DNA of 64,000 nucleotides from Vibrio sp. SS-MA-C1-2 (lineage in GTDB: Bacteria; Pseudomonadota; Gammaproteobacteria; Enterobacterales; Vibrionaceae). Under the pieces are notes generated by a model, which saw only the letters and a program-made list of their open reading frames with translations, searched no databases and had not been told where the DNA came from. Below are positions 60,971 to 64,000 of this stretch, in pieces; the first letter of the stretch is position 1; every line of letters begins with the position of its first letter. Both the position numbers and the translations under genes were made by a program. The DNA is taken from contig NZ_CP090981.1 of assembly GCF_021513135.1 (NCBI RefSeq), positions 2,418,001-2,482,000 on the forward strand, given 5' to 3'.

Positions 60971-62260
60971 TTACATCACACCTAACAACTTCGGCAGCCC
61001 AATCACTAATTGAGGGAAGAATGAAAGTAGGAAGATAATTAAAAACTCGACAATTAAGAACGGGATAATCGCTTTCGATATCTTCTGCAGTGAGACACCG
61101 GAGACCCCCGAGGCAACAAACAACACCAAGCCCATCGGGGGGGTTGCTAAACCGATTGATAAGTTAGAGACCATCACCACACCAAAGTGCACAGGGTCAA
61201 TCCCGGCATTGATCATGATTGGGGCAATGATTGGGGCGAAGATTAAGATCGCTGGGCCCGCATCCAAGAACATGCCCACCACAAACAAGAAGATGTTGAT
61301 GATGAAGAACAGTAAGTAAGGGTTATCAGTAATGCCATTAAAGAAGTCAGCCACGTCTTTCGAGATACCCGAGAAACTAATCGCCGATGCAAACCCACTC
61401 GCCGCCGCCACGATAATCAGTACCGCGGCCGCATTGACCGCCACTTTTGCAAATAGGGCGTACGTTGCTTTTAAGTTGGTCACTTTTAAAACAAAAACAG
61501 ACAAGAAGATGGCGTACAGCACGGCAACCGCGGCAGCTTCTGTTGGCGTAAAGATCCCCCCGTAAATGCCACCCAAAATAATCACTGGGGTCATTAAGGG
61601 TAAAATAGCCATCTGCAAACTCTGCTTACGTTCAAGCTTGGTTGCACGCTCAATCGGCTGAACATCCGGGAATTTGGTAATTTGAATCCGGTTCACCACC
61701 ATCAGACCAAGACAGAAAATCAGTCCCGGGACGATACCGGCCATGAACATCGCCGCCACCGAGGTGTTCATCACAAAGGCATAAATCAGCATGATACCCG
61801 ATGGAGGAATAATCGTTCCCAGTACCGTTGCCGCCGCCGTTAATGCCGCAGAGTAAGCCGTGTCATACTTATACTTTGTCATCTCTGGGATCAACATATT
61901 ACCAATCGCTGACGTTGCGGCCACCGCGGAGCCTGTCAGTGCACCAAACAGGGTCGATGCCAAGATAACCACATGACCCAATCCCCCTTTCATGTGTTGA
62001 ACACGGGTCTGGGCAAAACTAATGATACGAGGCGTAATACCGCCGCTTGACATGCACTCACCCGCCAACATAAAGAACGGCAATGCAAGTAATAAGAAGT
62101 TATCTAAACCAGAATATAAACGCTGGTAAAGCATGTTAATAAAGAGCACTTGGTCATTCTGGAAAAAGGTAATAATCGGGGATAAACCCAGTGCAAAAAT
62201 AACCGGCACACCGACAAGTAAAAAGAATAAAAAATAAAGAATGAAAATTGGAGAAACCAT
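60971..62260 (-). CDS. TRAP transporter large permease (DctM family)
   Basis: This inner-membrane ion-coupled transport subunit has 429 residues and about 12 helices. It carries DctM signatures PFFMLAGECMSSGGI, LGHVVILASTLFGALTGSAVAATSAIG, PPSGIMLIYAF and ATPPMGLVLFVASGVSGV. It works with the small DctQ subunit encoded 9 bp upstream and the DctP receptor encoded downstream. GC content of roughly 50% or more in parts contrasts with the 30-37% of flanking dha genes. Confidence 0.93.
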   Translation of the reverse strand: MVSPIFILYFLFFLLVGVPVIFALGLSPIITFFQNDQVLFINMLYQRLYSGLDNFLLLALPFFMLAGECMSSGGITPRIISFAQTRVQHMKGGLGHVVILASTLFGALTGSAVAATSAIGNMLIPEMTKYKYDTAYSAALTAAATVLGTIIPPSGIMLIYAFVMNTSVAAMFMAGIVPGLIFCLGLMVVNRIQITKFPDVQPIERATKLERKQSLQMAILPLMTPVIILGGIYGGIFTPTEAAAVAVLYAIFLSVFVLKVTNLKATYALFAKVAVNAAAVLIIVAAASGFASAISFSGISKDVADFFNGITDNPYLLFFIINIFLFVVGMFLDAGPAILIFAPIIAPIMINAGIDPVHFGVVMVSNLSIGLATPPMGLVLFVASGVSGVSLQKISKAIIPFLIVEFLIIFLLSFFPQLVIGLPKLLGVM

Positions 62261-62269
62261 AATAAAACC

Positions 62270-62806
62270 CTACTTAGCGACGTTAGCAACAAATTGTTCT
62301 TTTGATTTATTAAAATGAATAAATAAATCGAGAGAAATACACAGTTTTTGGACTGCGTACAGGCATGACACCCCTAACATCACCGGTGGAATGATATACA
62401 CCACGTACATTGGGATAGGTAAACTGTTGGCACTCACCGCACCGGTTTCAAAAAACACCATGCCAAATTTAATCCAAACAAAGAATAAGATTAAGCTAAG
62501 CACATGGGTAAAGATCATCATCAAGTGATAAACGCGAGAGCCTTTCACTTTGTCAGTAATAAAGGTCATGGCGATATTTTTATCTTGAAGATAGATAATC
62601 GGCAGACAGAGATACGTCATGTAGATCATTAAAAAACGGGAGGCTTCATCGGTCCAACTCAATGGTAAGTTGAAGATATAACGACACCCCACCTGAAGAA
62701 GTACGATAACCGTCATAATTAAAAGCAAAACACCACTAATTTTAGAGGTAAGTTTAGCAAGGGGCGCATTGATTATATTTAGCGTATCTGCAATTTTGTT
62801 AAACAT
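62270..62806 (-). CDS. TRAP transporter small permease (DctQ family)
   Basis: This is the four-helix membrane subunit of the TRAP importer, 178 residues, with the usual VGCRYIFNLPLSWTDEASRFLMIYMTYL segment (about 41-68). It is the first gene of the operon that continues with DctM, DctP and yihQ. Its promoter lies in the divergent region shared with yihU. Confidence 0.92.
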   Translation of the reverse strand: MFNKIADTLNIINAPLAKLTSKISGVLLLIMTVIVLLQVGCRYIFNLPLSWTDEASRFLMIYMTYLCLPIIYLQDKNIAMTFITDKVKGSRVYHLMMIFTHVLSLILFFVWIKFGMVFFETGAVSANSLPIPMYVVYIIPPVMLGVSCLYAVQKLCISLDLFIHFNKSKEQFVANVAK

Positions 62807-62992
62807 GATAGTTCCCTTATCTTACTAATGAAGATATATCAGCATTAAGATGTTTATATGTAATTTTACCGTTACAACACATTAGTAAAAAACACATAGA
62901 AACCTCTTATTTGAGCCATTTATTTGAATTTGTTATTATGTGGCTTGAATATTACCAATCTATCTTTATATATTCTGTGACAAACCCCTCCA

Positions 62993-63009
62993 TTCTGTCC
63001 ACTTTTGTC
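62993..63009 (-). promoter_or_regulatory. Shared operator-like direct repeat, TRAP/yihU promoter region
   Basis: On the minus strand GACAAAA-GTG-GACAGAA, embedded in AAAAACGACAAAA. It is nearly identical to the copies upstream of the aldolase and the glycyl radical enzyme/TauE genes. It lies 187 bp upstream of dctQ. Confidence 0.6.
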
Positions 63010-63245
63010 GTTTTTAGTACTAACTTAAACAGAATTGTGATCTATGTTTGATTTAATTGTGATTAAAGATCAGAATTCCTTACAAAACAAAATATAAAAC
63101 ACCAAAAAATTTAAATAAAACACAGAAATAGAAAACAAAATGGGAAAAAAGTCAATTGTAATCGCTATCACCTGCATAACGATCAATAAGGAAGAACTAT
63201 ACCCAACCTTAACAAATAGACAATAAACAACAAAAATAAACATTA

Positions 63246-63262
63246 TGTGACATTCGTCATCA
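63246..63262 (+). promoter_or_regulatory. Possible CRP site upstream of yihU
   Basis: TGTGACATTCGTCATCA matches TGTGA-N6-TCACA with a perfect left half and TCA in the right half. It is about 70 bp upstream of the yihU ATG, a usual activation distance. The ATTATGTGACA core also occurs at the aldolase promoter (50179-50189, minus strand). Confidence 0.45.
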
Positions 63263-63329
63263 TTACAATTTTAAATTTAGGTATAATTAGCCACAAGTTT
63301 TGAATCATATAAAAATAAAGGAATAAATC

Positions 63330-64000
63330 ATGTCTTCAGTAGGTTTTATCGGTCTAGGTCAAATGGGTACACCAATGGCAACTACCCTAATTAAGGCTGG
63401 CCATAGTGTTAAAGTATTTGATATTAATAAAAACGCCGTAGAACAGTTAGTGGCACTAGGTGCAATTGCAGCAGCATCACCAGCAGAAGCGACTCTTGAC
63501 TCTGAGTTTATTATTACAATGTTGCCGAACGGAACACTGGTTAAGAACATTATTAATAATGAAGATGGTATTCTTTCTACAATGAGTAAATCATCTCTAC
63601 TTATTGATATGTCAACTATTCACCCGTTTGAAACTGATGAGTTGATTAACGACCTAACAACAAAAGGCTTCTCTATGATGGAAGCACCAGTAGGGCGTAC
63701 ATCAGATCACGCGGTTCGTGGTGAACTTCTGATTCTTGCAGGTGGTACAAAAGAACAAATCAAACGTGCGCAACCTCTATTTGATTGTATGGGTTCTGAA
63801 ACGATTGATGCTGGCGGCCCAGGTAAAGGTATTCGTGTAAAAATCATCAATAACTACATGAGTATTGCACTGAATGCATTATCGGCTGAAGCAGCAACAC
63901 TATCAGAAGCGATTGGCCTAGACTTTGAAACATCGTTAAGTGTAATGAAAGGTACGCCTGCGAACAATGGTCACTTTACGACAACATGGCCTAATAAAGT
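63330..64000 (+). CDS. yihU: Sulfolactaldehyde reductase YihU (partial, runs off window)
   Basis: This enzyme is a beta-hydroxyacid dehydrogenase that reduces 3-sulfolactaldehyde to 2,3-dihydroxypropanesulfonate with NADH. The 223 visible residues match E. coli YihU closely: [13 protein letters not shown] (Rossmann loop, 4-16), [23 protein letters not shown] and [21 protein letters not shown]. The catalytic [22 protein letters not shown] and [11 protein letters not shown] follow. These specific blocks separate it from generic 3-hydroxyisobutyrate dehydrogenases. It has AAAGGAATAAATC before the ATG. It is divergent from the TRAP-yihQ operon; genes beyond the window could include the missing kinase. 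Confidence 0.95.
   Translation, partial: MSSVGFIGLGQMGTPMATTLIKAGHSVKVFDINKNAVEQLVALGAIAAASPAEATLDSEFIITMLPNGTLVKNIINNEDGILSTMSKSSLLIDMSTIHPFETDELINDLTTKGFSMMEAPVGRTSDHAVRGELLILAGGTKEQIKRAQPLFDCMGSETIDAGGPGKGIRVKIINNYMSIALNALSAEAATLSEAIGLDFETSLSVMKGTPANNGHFTTTWPNK

Larger units (their letters stand above)
62807..63329. other. Divergent promoter region, TRAP-yihQ operon / yihU
   Basis: 523 bp, AT-rich, no gene. It holds the shared direct-repeat motif (62993-63009) and a CRP-like site near yihU (63246-63262). The AAAGG ribosome binding site lies nine bases before the yihU ATG. Confidence 0.65.

Noticed and set aside
1-64000. tRNA, rRNA or well-known riboswitch
   Set aside because: No cloverleaf with a conserved TTCGA loop, rRNA core sequence or riboswitch consensus was recognised by eye; a covariance-model scan would be decisive.

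Overview
The window is AT-rich (visibly about 35-40% GC in most genes) and most likely chromosomal DNA of a marine gamma-proteobacterium of the Vibrionaceae (Photobacterium, Aliivibrio or Vibrio). The reasons are a TtpC-type TonB2 operon, a ViuB-like siderophore reductase, and about 16 full, internally deleted or degenerate copies of the ERIC/IRU intergenic element. No rRNA, tRNA, CRISPR array or intact mobile element was seen.

Layout. 0-5 kb: TonB2 energy-transduction operon (DUF3450, TtpC, ExbB, ExbD, TonB, start of a TPR-type protein) divergent from a siderophore-interacting protein, with a Fur-box-like site between. 5.4-18 kb: oligosaccharide locus with a large GH94-like (GH149/GH161-type) phosphorylase, a complete sugar ABC importer, two LacI regulators and a LamB-like porin. 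18-20.3 kb: a eukaryotic-type glutathione synthetase homologue paired with an EgtC/YafJ-like amidotransferase. 20.5-28 kb: a frameshifted MFS transporter, an ArsP-like permease with a Cys-Cys repeat loop and its ArsR regulator, YbjQ, an outer-membrane protein, an SDR, a hypothetical protein and a DUF1275 protein. 28-38 kb: a lone molybdopterin oxidoreductase, a sodium:solute symporter, and a dmsABC operon with TorD-like chaperone and NapF-like ferredoxin.

38-64 kb is the most interesting part: a sulfoquinovose (SQ) catabolic island fused to dihydroxyacetone (DHA) and glycyl-radical chemistry. It encodes GldA, DhaK-DhaL-DhaM (DhaM carries a complete Enzyme I), a degenerate glycerate-kinase-fold protein, a lone DhaL, YihS SQ isomerase, a class II aldolase, a glycyl radical enzyme with its activase, a TauE-type exporter, a DhaR regulator (frameshifted), YihQ sulfoquinovosidase, a TRAP importer and YihU sulfolactaldehyde reductase, which runs off the end. 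The inferred flow is: import of SQ or SQ-glycerol by TRAP; YihQ gives SQ plus glycerol; YihS gives sulfofructose; the aldolase gives a C3 sugar (phosphate) plus sulfolactaldehyde; YihU gives dihydroxypropanesulfonate (DHPS). The glycyl radical enzyme then acts on DHPS (dehydration or C-S cleavage) and TauE exports the sulfur product. Glycerol or DHA enters glycolysis through GldA and DhaKLM.

A direct-repeat motif (GACAAAA, 2-3 bases, GAC) occurs in the promoter regions of the aldolase-yihS operon, the glycyl radical/TauE pair and the TRAP/yihU pair. It ties these units into one apparent regulon. No sulfofructose kinase lies inside the window, so whether the aldolase acts on sulfofructose phosphate or on free sulfofructose cannot be settled here.
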